DNA of 17,006 bases from Actimicrobium sp047621345 (GCA_047621345.1 JBLHLW010000074.1:1-17006); one strand, 5' to 3'; shown: positions 1 to 6,730, counted from the first letter of the stretch. Program-made: numbers and translations. Notes: generated from the letters alone by a model not told the origin.

Positions 1-288
1 CGTATCGCCGCAACCACCGGGGCAAAGGTTATTCCCGTAATTGCCACCTTTCTACCGGGTTACCGTGGCTGGAAAGTCACGTTCTATCCTCCCTGGGAAA
101 ACTATCCCGGGGATGACCTAACGGCAGCGACTCGCAAGATGAATGCGTTTATTGAGGACCGCATTCGTGAAACTCCGAATGAATATTTCTGGACTCACAA
201 ACGCTTCAAGACCCGGCCTGCCGACACACAAAGCGTCTATGCGAACGTCGACAAACCTGTCGCAACTTCCAATACGGCCAACTTATAA
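1..288 (+). CDS. lpxL: Lipid A biosynthesis lauroyl acyltransferase (LpxL/HtrB family), C-terminal part
   Basis: The gene enters from the left edge in frame 1 and ends at TAA 286-288, leaving 95 C-terminal residues. The family transfers an acyl chain from acyl-ACP to the Kdo2-lipid IVA precursor at the inner face of the cytoplasmic membrane. What is seen is the typical tail: a stretch with AATTGAKVIPV, then YPPWENYPGDD, then the family hallmark around NEYFWTHKRFKTRP (a Y/W-W-x-H-(K/R)-RFK-x-RP pattern). The catalytic HX4D motif lies outside the window, so activity cannot be judged. The stop is only 7 bp before dapF, so the two are probably co-transcribed. The choice between LpxL and a paralogue such as LpxM cannot be settled from the tail; the family call is firm and the symbol is less so. 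Confidence 0.85.
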   Translation, partial: RIAATTGAKVIPVIATFLPGYRGWKVTFYPPWENYPGDDLTAATRKMNAFIEDRIRETPNEYFWTHKRFKTRPADTQSVYANVDKPVATSNTANL

Positions 289-295
289 CCGGTTT

Positions 296-1153
296 ATGAA
301 AATCAAATTTACCAAGATGCATGGCGCGGGCAACGATTTCATCGTCATCGACGCGATCAACCAACATATCAACTTGACGCCCGCCCAGTGGCGCCAACTG
401 GCAGATCGCCGCTTCGGTATCGGCGCAGATCAAATTCTGATCGTTGAGGCATCAGGAGCGGCCGATATCGATTTTAAGTACCGCATTTTCAATGCCGATG
501 GCGGCGAAGTCGAGCAATGTGGTAACGGGGCGCGGGCATTCGTCCGGTTCGTAACCGAAAAAAAATTGACTAAAAAAACAGTGCTCACGGTCGCCACGAT
601 GAATGGCGTCATCGTACCGAGACTTGAGACCGACGGCAGTGTTACGGTTGATATGGGCGCACCGGTGTTACTTCCCTCGCAAGTCCCTTTTGATGTGACA
701 GGCATTGATAGCACCGCTAGCGGGGATGACACGCTGTGGCCACTACAAATAAATGGCCGCACGATCATGATGTCGGTATTGTCGATGGGCAATCCACATG
801 CGGTACACATCGTCGATGACGTCGACACGGCGGACTTGTCGCTTGATGGTCCAGCAATCGAACATCATGTGCGCTTTCCTAATCGCGTGAATGCCGGTTT
901 CATGCAGATTTTAGATCGGCACGCGATCCGCTTACGCGTCTTTGAACGCGGAGCGGGAGAAACCCTAGCCTGTGGTACCGGCGCATGCGCCGCAGTGGTA
1001 ACAGGGATCAGGCGTGGACAACTAGATACCCCCGTGCGCGTAGAGGCACTTGGTGGAACGCTTTCGATCGAATGGAATGGGGGAACTTCTCATGTGATGT
1101 TGAGCGGACCGGCAATAACAGTGTTCGAAGGTGAAATTACCTTGCCAGACTGA
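296..1153 (+). CDS. dapF: Diaminopimelate epimerase DapF
   Basis: DapF converts LL- to meso-diaminopimelate in the lysine and peptidoglycan pathway in the cytoplasm; it is a cofactor-independent two-base epimerase. The 285-residue length fits the family (about 275-290). The start is ATG 296, which gives the canonical MKIKFTKMHGAGNDF opening; the frame stays open further upstream but only inside the acyltransferase gene. Both catalytic cysteines are present: Cys75 in EQCGNGAR and Cys226 in ETLACGTGAC. GNPH (165-168) and the ERGAGET loop (218-223) are also intact. No good Shine-Dalgarno precedes the start, so translation may depend on the gene 7 bp upstream. The coding sequence contains an A8 run (558-565) and an A7 run (572-578). 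It ends tail-to-tail with the Sel1 gene, with 3 bp between the stops. Confidence 0.97.
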   Translation: MKIKFTKMHGAGNDFIVIDAINQHINLTPAQWRQLADRRFGIGADQILIVEASGAADIDFKYRIFNADGGEVEQCGNGARAFVRFVTEKKLTKKTVLTVATMNGVIVPRLETDGSVTVDMGAPVLLPSQVPFDVTGIDSTASGDDTLWPLQINGRTIMMSVLSMGNPHAVHIVDDVDTADLSLDGPAIEHHVRFPNRVNAGFMQILDRHAIRLRVFERGAGETLACGTGACAAVVTGIRRGQLDTPVRVEALGGTLSIEWNGGTSHVMLSGPAITVFEGEITLPD

Positions 1154-1156
1154 GGA

Positions 1157-2725
1157 CTAGGCTGGCGTCGCCATTCTGAGTCGATATAGCCGCTGCCGAT
1201 AATTACCTTCCGGACCTTTGATGCCACAGTCGACATCTTCGAACAACCGCGCGATCCGACTCAAGGTCTGTCGCTGTTCGTTCGATTGAATCAATATCAG
1301 ACGTCGCTTACTGCGCGGATGGATGTCACGAATATCGATCAGCAGACAATGCCCGCAATCCGCAGCATTCACGTTGAGTAACAAGGCCTCGGCGCGAGAC
1401 AAACCAAAAACAACTGCCAACTCAAGGCGCGCAGCCAGAAATGAAACTGGCTGGTTTCTGTCACAACCCAGTTCTTTGCTCGCTGCTTCCGCCCACAACG
1501 CACGAGCAGCCACATCGGCAATTTTTTGAAGCAGATGCTGCGCTTGCTGACTCCCTTGCGCCGCCGCTTTCTGAAGCCAGAAGGCAGCTTCCACATCCTT
1601 GGAATGGTCGCTGCGCCGACTTCGCCAGGCGGCCACACCCAATTCCAGTTGCGCTACCGTATGCCCGGCTTCAGCCGCTTTCTGGACGTAGTATTGAGAA
1701 TCAAGCAAATTACGTTGCGAAAACTCCGGCTTCAGATAGATCCGGGACGTCGCAAACCACGCCTCTGCCAATCCCAGCTCACCCGCAGCGATCAACCAGC
1801 GCAGCGCTTTCTTATAGTTGGCCAAGCCACGTACTTCTGTCAAACGTGTTCCGTTGCAATCCATGCGTCCAAACCATAATCCGAGCGCAAAGCATGACTG
1901 ACGATCACCTCCGCTAGCGGCAGCATCAAGGAAGCGCTCAAGCTCTAATGCATCGAAATTGCCTCGAGCCATTAATATTTGACAACAGCGAGCCAGCAAC
2001 GGCCCTTCATCAAGCACCCCCTCGTCTGATGGCTCGATCATGTAACGTGACTGCCGCCTATCGACTACCTGGCGGGCTAATGGCAACGCCCATTGCAAAA
2101 AAATATCTTGATTTCCGGCTTGCCAAGCATGTTCAGCAAGTGCGTACTGCGCTCGTGCAACACCACCATCGGCAGCAAGAACTGTCCACCTCAAAACAGA
2201 TTTTTTTGCCGTGTCATTGGCTGGCATTTTCAGGGTAGACGAATGGAAAGAGTGACTGGAAAGTGCGCGAAGGTCACCTCCGTCGCAACCATTGGCATGG
2301 CCGATCAACTGCGCCATCAGCCATTGCGCTTCGCCAATTCCCGCATTCGCCACGGCTTCCAGCGCCATCCACGCTTTCCGCCGCAGGATATCGCTGGTGC
2401 AATCACCGGTCTGCGCCAGGACCAGTTTTGCCAGAACCAGTCCTGCCTGCAGGACACCGGAATCAAATGCCCTTTCGTACCAGACACAGAGTGAAGCGGG
2501 TTGCGCGACGCGTGAGGCGGCTTCGAAAGGAATATGACTACCAATTAATAACCACGCTTCGTCTTGCTGTTGATGTGCCGCGCGATCGAGCCAGTACAAC
2601 GCTGTCGCCACACTTTTTGGCAAACCAGCGCCCCCGAACAAATAACGCTTGCCTAGGGCAAGTTGTGCAGGGGCCTGGCCTGCACGCGCAGCCCGTATGA
2701 CGAGTAACTCTTCCCGATTTGCCAT
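1157..2725 (-). CDS. Sel1-like repeat (TPR-type) protein, function unknown
   Basis: A 522-residue protein built mostly of Sel1-like helical repeats, the alpha/alpha units that usually act as protein-binding scaffolds. Repeat units can be read near residues 17-52 (AQLALGKRY...ALYWLDRAA), 55-95, 130-200, 272-320 (CFALGLWFG...KALRWLIAAGE), 320-355 (YYVQKAAEAGH) and 356-395 (AAFWLQKAAAQGS). The last roughly 90 residues are not repeats; they look like a small alpha/beta domain (LLIDIRDIHPRSKRRLILI) that I do not recognise. I see no signal peptide or membrane segment, so a cytoplasmic location is likely. The ATG start gives MANREELL; its Shine-Dalgarno is weak. The gene lies opposite to its neighbours, between dapF and DUF484, which are adjacent in many proteobacteria. 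That suggests an insertion into the cluster. Binding partner and role are unknown. Confidence 0.85.
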   Translation of the reverse strand: MANREELLVIRAARAGQAPAQLALGKRYLFGGAGLPKSVATALYWLDRAAHQQQDEAWLLIGSHIPFEAASRVAQPASLCVWYERAFDSGVLQAGLVLAKLVLAQTGDCTSDILRRKAWMALEAVANAGIGEAQWLMAQLIGHANGCDGGDLRALSSHSFHSSTLKMPANDTAKKSVLRWTVLAADGGVARAQYALAEHAWQAGNQDIFLQWALPLARQVVDRRQSRYMIEPSDEGVLDEGPLLARCCQILMARGNFDALELERFLDAAASGGDRQSCFALGLWFGRMDCNGTRLTEVRGLANYKKALRWLIAAGELGLAEAWFATSRIYLKPEFSQRNLLDSQYYVQKAAEAGHTVAQLELGVAAWRSRRSDHSKDVEAAFWLQKAAAQGSQQAQHLLQKIADVAARALWAEAASKELGCDRNQPVSFLAARLELAVVFGLSRAEALLLNVNAADCGHCLLIDIRDIHPRSKRRLILIQSNEQRQTLSRIARLFEDVDCGIKGPEGNYRQRLYRLRMATPA

Positions 2726-2804
2726 TTTGAACTTTTGGTTGTGATTGACTTATATTCCTAGTTGCAAGGATTTATCACGAACACATAGCAGGCCATGATT
2801 AAAA

Positions 2805-2840
2805 TCAACGTTGCCTTAAATACCACGCTCCCCGTGTCAT
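2805..2840 (-). CDS. Possible 11-residue leader peptide before the Sel1 gene
   Basis: On the minus strand, AGGAGG (plus-strand 2847-2852) stands exactly 6 nt before an ATG (2838-2840). This is the strongest ribosome-binding site seen anywhere in the window. The frame reads MTRGAWYLRQR and stops at TGA (2805-2807), 79 nt before the Sel1 start on the same strand. It is followed by no long frame, so it would be a leader peptide or small protein. Three arginines and an R-x-R end are visible; there is no run of one amino acid as in classical attenuators. It may be chance, since expression is not shown, and it could be the relic of a longer gene's start. Confidence 0.3.
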   Translation of the reverse strand: MTRGAWYLRQR

Positions 2841-2891
2841 TTGATACCTCCTGGTGTGGCTATTTGGTATGAACATCTTTGTGTCGCGAAC

Positions 2892-2917
2892 GGGTAATAG
2901 CCCTACTTTTATTACCC
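2892..2917. repeat. Inverted repeat GGGTAAT-N12-ATTACCC
   Basis: Perfect 7-bp arms, GGGTAAT (2892-2898) and ATTACCC (2911-2917), stand 12 nt apart in the divergent gap. The arm-to-arm centre distance (19 nt, roughly two helical turns) would suit a dimeric repressor; it could equally fold as a weak hairpin. No known regulator consensus is recognised. Confidence 0.4.
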
Positions 2918-2977
2918 AAAACCAACTCGCTAATCTGGCCACCCGTTGTCGGTTAGAATTCTGGCACTCCTTCGCAG

Positions 2978-3011
2978 GCGCCCTTCCACTCGAAGCGACG
3001 AGTGGAGGCGC
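2978..3011 (+). promoter_or_regulatory. Strong hairpin just upstream of the DUF484 start
   Basis: The arms are 2978-2992 (GCGCC-CT-TCCACTCG) and 2999-3011 (CGAGTGGA-GGCGC) around the 6-nt loop AAGCGA. They form 13 base pairs with a 2-nt bulge. The base of the stem is 28 nt before ATG 3040. No U-tract follows, so it is not a typical intrinsic terminator. A leader structure affecting mRNA stability or translation of the DUF484-xerC transcript is the likelier reading. Confidence 0.55.
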
Positions 3012-3039
3012 AGCGGAACTTTCATAAGAACGCTATCCC

Positions 3040-3708
3040 ATGACATCCAAACTAGACCCAGGCGCCATCGCCGAATACCTAGAACAGACGCCACAATTTT
3101 TTGAAGAACACGCCGAACTGCTCGGAAAAATTAAATTAAGCAGCGCACTCGGCGGGCGCACGTTGTCGCTGCAGGAACGACAAATGGAGATACTCCGGCA
3201 AAAAGTCAAAGCCATGGAGTTACGACTTGCCGAACTCACTCGCCTTGCGCAGGAAAATCATGCTATTGCAGAGAAGTTTCAGCAGTGGACGCGCGCCTTG
3301 CTCTTGGCACGTAGCGATGTGGACCTGCCCCATGCGCTCGTCGATGGACTCAAGACCATTTTTTCGGTGCCGCACGTTGCACTCCGTATCTGGCAGGCTG
3401 CACCAGATTTTTCCCATACTTGGTTTGCTGCTCCGGTATCGCAAGATGCCCGCCTGTTTGCCGGCAGCTTGCATGGGCCGTTCTGTGGCAGCAATGATGA
3501 TTACGAGGCAGCAACGTGGTTCGATGACAGCCCTACTATTCAATCGATCGCAATGCTGCCTTTGCGAAGAGGAGCCACACCGGGTGTATTTGGCATGCTC
3601 GTGCTGGGTTCGGCAGATCCCCAGCGGTTTTCGTCGGAGATGGCGACAGACTTTCTGGTGAATATCGGCACCACCTCTAGCGCATCACTGACTTGCCTGC
3701 TGGAATAA
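3040..3708 (+). CDS. DUF484 family protein (GAF-like)
   Basis: A 222-residue cytoplasmic protein of the DUF484 family, which in many proteobacteria lies between dapF and xerC. Its biochemical role is not known. The N-terminal motif IAEYLEQTPQFFEEHAELL (residues 9-27) is the family signature. A coiled-coil-like helix follows (about 42-85, rich in E, R, L and Q: LQERQMEILRQKVKAMELRL). A GAF-like alpha/beta domain then fills about 90-220, ending MLPLRRGATPGVFGMLVLGS and SSASL near the C-terminus. The ATG at 3040 is chosen because it gives the family N-terminus; the Shine-Dalgarno is weak (AAGAA near 3027-3030). xerC starts 14 bp after the stop, or overlaps it if a TTG start is used, so the two are probably one transcript. 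Confidence 0.9.
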   Translation: MTSKLDPGAIAEYLEQTPQFFEEHAELLGKIKLSSALGGRTLSLQERQMEILRQKVKAMELRLAELTRLAQENHAIAEKFQQWTRALLLARSDVDLPHALVDGLKTIFSVPHVALRIWQAAPDFSHTWFAAPVSQDARLFAGSLHGPFCGSNDDYEAATWFDDSPTIQSIAMLPLRRGATPGVFGMLVLGSADPQRFSSEMATDFLVNIGTTSSASLTCLLE

Positions 3709-3722
3709 AGCCGAGTACTCAG

Positions 3723-4679
3723 ATGGTCACAACAACATCAGAAAAGTCGGTCCACGACTATTTGAATGCACTGAAAAACTTGCGACACCTGGCACCGTTG
3801 ACGATCGACAATTACCGACGAGACTTGGCAGAATTATCAGTAATGGCCGCGCTACTGGAGCCAGGACTTGCACTAACGGACCTCACAACGCTACAGATAC
3901 GACGGTGTACATCGCACTTGCATGCGCGCGGCCTGGACCCACGTTCCATTGCGCGCAAGCTGTCAGCTTGGCGTGGTTTTTTTAACTGGCTAGCCGAACA
4001 AGACACCGTGCGCGTCAATCCTGTCGATGGCGTGAAGGCACCCCGGCGCGGCGCCCCCTTACCCAAAGCCTTATCCGCTGATGATGCCGTGCGACTGGTT
4101 GCAGGTGCAGCAAACCTTGACAGTAACGAGACGGTCCAGCGCAGTTGTGATCATGCGATGTTCGAATTGCTTTATTCAAGCGGTTTGCGCGTCTCCGAAC
4201 TGGCAGCACTCGACATTCGCCACACAAAAACTGCCCGTCATCAATCTGCCGGTTGGATCGATCTTGCGGGGGCAGAAGTCACCGTAACAGGTAAGGGGAA
4301 CAAAATGCGCAGCGTGCCGGTCGGACGTGCCGCACTGTCCGCCATCGAAATTTGGCTCGCCAATCGCCCATCGGTGATGAACGCAGACCCCGATGCTCTC
4401 TTTCTGAGTAGCCGCGGCAGCCGCATCTCGGTGCGATTAATTCAGCTGCGCCTGAAAGCCCATGCCATCAAGGTCGGCATTCCGGCTAACGTGCATCCGC
4501 ATGTGTTGCGTCACTCCTTTGCGTCCCATCTACTGCAATCATCCGGCGATTTGCGGGCTGTGCAGGAAATGCTGGGACATGCTTCGATTACCTCAACACA
4601 GGTTTATACTGCGTTGGATTTTCAGCGACTAGCGCAGGTCTATGACGCAGCTCATCCCCGCGCCAGAAAAAAAATTTAA
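3723..4679 (+). CDS. xerC: Tyrosine recombinase XerC
   Basis: XerC acts with XerD at the dif site to resolve chromosome dimers before cell division. The protein is 318 residues, slightly longer than the usual 298-305. The N-terminal SAM-like core-binding domain covers about 8-95 (VHDYLNALKNLRHLAPLTIDNYRRDL) and the catalytic domain about 113-305. The whole catalytic set is visible: Arg156 (GLRVSEL), Lys191 (TGKGNK), His260 and Arg263 (HPHVLRHSFASHLL), His286 (LGHASI) and the nucleophile Tyr295 (STQVYT). ATG 3723 is preferred over an in-frame TTG at 3693 that would overlap DUF484 and add 10 unrelated residues. The gene ends in an A8 tract (4667-4674), so a slip there would change only the last few residues. 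XerC rather than XerD is supported by the position after DUF484. Confidence 0.95.
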   Translation: MVTTTSEKSVHDYLNALKNLRHLAPLTIDNYRRDLAELSVMAALLEPGLALTDLTTLQIRRCTSHLHARGLDPRSIARKLSAWRGFFNWLAEQDTVRVNPVDGVKAPRRGAPLPKALSADDAVRLVAGAANLDSNETVQRSCDHAMFELLYSSGLRVSELAALDIRHTKTARHQSAGWIDLAGAEVTVTGKGNKMRSVPVGRAALSAIEIWLANRPSVMNADPDALFLSSRGSRISVRLIQLRLKAHAIKVGIPANVHPHVLRHSFASHLLQSSGDLRAVQEMLGHASITSTQVYTALDFQRLAQVYDAAHPRARKKI

Positions 4680-4749
4680 CTCCAAAAACTATCTGCTTCG
4701 CGCGAATGTCGGTAACGCGATATGAAAGTGATACTGCACTGACCGGCCA

Positions 4750-4779
4750 TTGGAAATTTAAAAAATGCCTCCATATAAC
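4750..4779 (+). promoter_or_regulatory. Candidate sigma-70 promoter for the CobW gene
   Basis: TTGGAA (4750-4755), an 18-nt spacer and TATAAC (4774-4779) match the sigma-70 hexamers at 4 and 5 of 6 positions. Initiation near 4786 would give a leader of about 37 nt before ATG 4823. I looked for a Zur-type A/T-rich palindrome in the 143-bp gap after xerC and saw none. Confidence 0.4.
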
Positions 4780-4822
4780 TCCACTCATGTCTATTAAGCG
4801 CTTCGACGCACAGAACTGATCC

Positions 4823-5866
4823 ATGGCTCTCATTCCTACAACCATCTTGACCGGGTTTCTTGGTGCCGGCAAAACGACGCTACTCAATCGCATCCTGCAA
4901 GAACCGCACGGGTTCCGCATCGCCGTCATTGAAAACGAGTTTGGCCCTGAAAATATTGACAACGAAATTCTTGTTCAAGACAGCTCCGAACAGATCATCG
5001 AAATGAACAACGGCTGCATTTGTTGTTCGGTACGCGGCGACCTGATTGTCGGCTTGACAGCACTGGCGGCACGCCGCGACGCTGGTGAATTGCACTTTGA
5101 CCGCATCGTGATTGAAACAACCGGACTGGCCAACCCTGGGCCCGTAGCGCAAACTTTCTTCGTCGATGATGCCGTCGCCAGCCAATATATGTTGGACGCC
5201 GTGATCACGGTCGTTGATGCCAATCACGCAATGCAGCAACTTGACGATCACGAAGAAGCGCAACGCCAGATCGGCTTTGCTGATCGTATTTTGATTTCCA
5301 AAAGTGATCTGGTCACCGACGAAACACTACAACGGTTGACCGCACGCATACAGCGGATTAATCCGCGTGCCGCAATCGGTAAAAGTGCATTTGGGATCAC
5401 TCCAATCGCAGATATCCTCGACATTCGCGGCTTCAACCTCAATGACAAACTCGATATCGATCCGGCGTTCCTGAGCCAGGAAGATACTCATGCTCATGAG
5501 CATGATCATGAGCATGAGCATGATTGCGATGCGCACGCAGGTCACGACCACCATCACTCAGGCCATACGGACGACATCAAAGCATTTGTATTTAAAAGCC
5601 TGCGCGCTTTTGACACGGCACGGCTCGATGACTTCCTTGGTGGCATCGTGCAGGTATATGGCCCTCGCATGTTGCGCTACAAGGGTGTACTTGTCATGGA
5701 TGGGGCCGACCGGAAAGTGTTGTTTCAAGGCGTACATCAAATCATGGGCAGCGACATTGGCGCACGCTGGGGAGAGACCGAAAAGCGGGAGAGTAAGTTG
5801 GTTTTTATAGGCAAAAACTTACCCGAAGAAATTTTTATACGCGGACTGGAACAGTGTTTGGTATAA
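4823..5866 (+). CDS. CobW/COG0523 family GTPase, putative zinc metallochaperone
   Basis: A 347-residue G3E-class GTPase of the COG0523 family, whose members deliver or insert metals, often zinc. The N-terminal GTPase domain has a Walker A GFLGAGKT (11-18), NEFGPENIDNEIL (38-50), the metal-site motif GCICC (Cys65, Cys67, Cys68), ETTGLANPGP (98-107) and the guanine-recognition motif SKSD (159-162). A linker at 221-249 is very histidine-rich, with 12 His within about 26 residues (HEHDHEHEHDCD and HDHHH), as in zinc-handling members. The CobW C-terminal domain follows (about 252-345, VFKSLRAFDTARLDDFL and FIGKNLPEE). Location is cytoplasmic. It is single-standing: 143 bp after xerC and 291 bp before dksA. 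Zinc is inferred from the family and the His loop; cobalt or nickel use cannot be excluded, and no cobalamin genes are nearby. Confidence 0.92.
   Translation: MALIPTTILTGFLGAGKTTLLNRILQEPHGFRIAVIENEFGPENIDNEILVQDSSEQIIEMNNGCICCSVRGDLIVGLTALAARRDAGELHFDRIVIETTGLANPGPVAQTFFVDDAVASQYMLDAVITVVDANHAMQQLDDHEEAQRQIGFADRILISKSDLVTDETLQRLTARIQRINPRAAIGKSAFGITPIADILDIRGFNLNDKLDIDPAFLSQEDTHAHEHDHEHEHDCDAHAGHDHHHSGHTDDIKAFVFKSLRAFDTARLDDFLGGIVQVYGPRMLRYKGVLVMDGADRKVLFQGVHQIMGSDIGARWGETEKRESKLVFIGKNLPEEIFIRGLEQCLV
5489..5524 (+). repeat. Six tandem CATGNN hexamers in the His-rich loop
   Basis: Six consecutive 6-bp units (CATGCT, CATGAG, CATGAT, CATGAG, CATGAG, CATGAT) encode alternating histidine and Ala/Glu/Asp in the CobW-family protein. 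Because the unit is a multiple of three, gain or loss of units would change loop length without breaking the frame. Confidence 0.85.
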
Positions 5867-6003
5867 ACTGTCGTAGAGGTCCGCATCATGGTTCGCTGCT
5901 GGCATTAGAGTCCGTACCTGATGCAGCAAGGGCCTGCCAGAGGTGATGCAAACGGCCATCACTAAAAATGAATGTCATGAGCAATGTACGCCATGATGTA
6001 TTT

Positions 6004-6032
6004 TTAACACAGGCATCACCCAGATCTATATC
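6004..6032 (+). promoter_or_regulatory. Candidate sigma-70 promoter for dksA
   Basis: TTAACA (6004-6009), a 17-nt spacer and TATATC (6027-6032) match the sigma-70 hexamers at 5 and 4 of 6 positions. Transcription from about 6039 would give dksA a leader of roughly 120 nt. This is the best match in the 291 bp between the CobW gene and dksA; I see nothing else of note in that gap and no terminator. Confidence 0.4.
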
Positions 6033-6157
6033 AGTTAGTTGCAACAGAGCGCTTCAGAGCCAAAGCACCCCGATCCGGCACACCTCTGCGCATAAACAAT
6101 GCCAGCGCGGGATTTGAGGGTAATATTCAACGAACTGCAGTCTCGAAAGTAACCGAA

Positions 6158-6613
6158 GTGGCAACCAAAACAACCAAAACAAATTCTTCTGCGTCCTCCG
6201 ACGGCACTCTGCTGACCGAAGAGCAATTGCTTAAGATGAGCGAGAAGGATTACATGAATGAGGCGCAACTGACCTTCTTCAAGTCTCGTTTGCAGCAACT
6301 CGAAAAAGACCTGCTCAAGAACGCCGGCGAAACAACCGAACACTTGCGTGAGACTGTCCTGGTACCTGATCCCGCGGATCGTGCAACGATTGAAGAAGAA
6401 CATGCACTGGAACTGCGTACACGCGACCGTGAACGCAAACTATTAAAAAAAGTCCAACAGTCCATTGCTATTATCGAGAACGGAGAATATGGCTGGTGCG
6501 AGGAAACTGGTGAACCGATTGGCATTCCTCGCTTGCTGGCAAGACCAACTGCAACGCTGTCATTAGAAGCTCAACAACGGCGCGAATTGAAGCAAAAACT
6601 TTACGGTGACTAA
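6158..6613 (+). CDS. dksA: RNA polymerase-binding transcription factor DksA, zinc finger degenerate
   Basis: DksA enters the secondary channel of RNA polymerase and, with ppGpp, re-sets transcription in the stringent response. The protein has 151 residues, the same as E. coli DksA, and the same numbering fits. The coiled coil spans about 33-108; its tip PDPADRA carries Asp71, Asp74 and Ala76, the residues needed for activity. The C4 zinc finger is mostly lost: Cys114 remains (YGWCEETGEP), but the other three positions are Thr117, Ser135 and Ala138. Such cysteine-poor DksA proteins are known in alpha- and betaproteobacteria and in P. aeruginosa DksA2, and can fold without zinc. The start is GTG 6158; no ATG is available in frame nearby. 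It stands alone between the CobW gene and the STAS gene and probably has its own promoter. Confidence 0.95.
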   Translation: MATKTTKTNSSASSDGTLLTEEQLLKMSEKDYMNEAQLTFFKSRLQQLEKDLLKNAGETTEHLRETVLVPDPADRATIEEEHALELRTRDRERKLLKKVQQSIAIIENGEYGWCEETGEPIGIPRLLARPTATLSLEAQQRRELKQKLYGD

Positions 6614-6730
6614 GCGAAAGCAAAATGACGAAAATGCTTCCTGTGTCCCTGCAGACGAGCGTCGGATCGTCAAAGACTCACTAGTCCATCAAGACAAAAA
6701 CACGGCAAGAAAGATGAGTATGGCAGGATT

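Larger units (their letters stand above)
2726..3039. other. Divergent intergenic region with several inverted repeats
   Basis: This 314-bp gap separates the 5' ends of the Sel1 gene (minus) and the DUF484 gene (plus), so it must carry start signals for both. From left to right it holds a near-palindrome TGATTaaAATCA (2796-2807), a minus-strand mini-ORF with a perfect Shine-Dalgarno (2805-2852), a 52-codon plus-strand open frame (2869-3027) without a convincing ribosome site, an inverted repeat GGGTAAT/ATTACCC (2892-2898 and 2911-2917), a TAGAAT -10-like hexamer (2954-2959) without a good -35, and a long hairpin (2978-3011). I could not fix either promoter. Confidence 0.6.

Noticed and set aside
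143..295. N-terminal extension of dapF from an upstream ATG
   Set aside because: Those 51 codons overlap the acyltransferase gene in another frame and resemble nothing; the true DapF N-terminus begins at 296.
2745..2773. Promoter TTGACT at 2745 for DUF484
   Set aside because: The -35 is good but the hexamer 17 nt on is GGATTT, and shifting the spacing does not give a convincing -10.
3693..3722. Earlier TTG start for xerC
   Set aside because: It overlaps the DUF484 end and adds 10 residues not seen in XerC proteins; ATG 3723 is simpler.
3723..4679. Integrase of a mobile element
   Set aside because: The recombinase follows DUF484 and carries the XerC set of residues; no attachment site, tRNA or phage gene is nearby.
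4680..4822. Zur operator before the CobW gene
   Set aside because: I looked for an A/T-rich GTTATA-type palindrome because COG0523 genes are often Zur-regulated; only TATAAC on one side is present, which fits a -10 box better.
5867..6157. Riboswitch or terminator in the CobW-dksA gap
   Set aside because: Only short arms such as TGCTG/CAGCA were found, with no T run and no known aptamer pattern.
6614..6673. Small frame MTKMLPVSL... after dksA
   Set aside because: Nineteen codons with no ribosome site; indistinguishable from chance.
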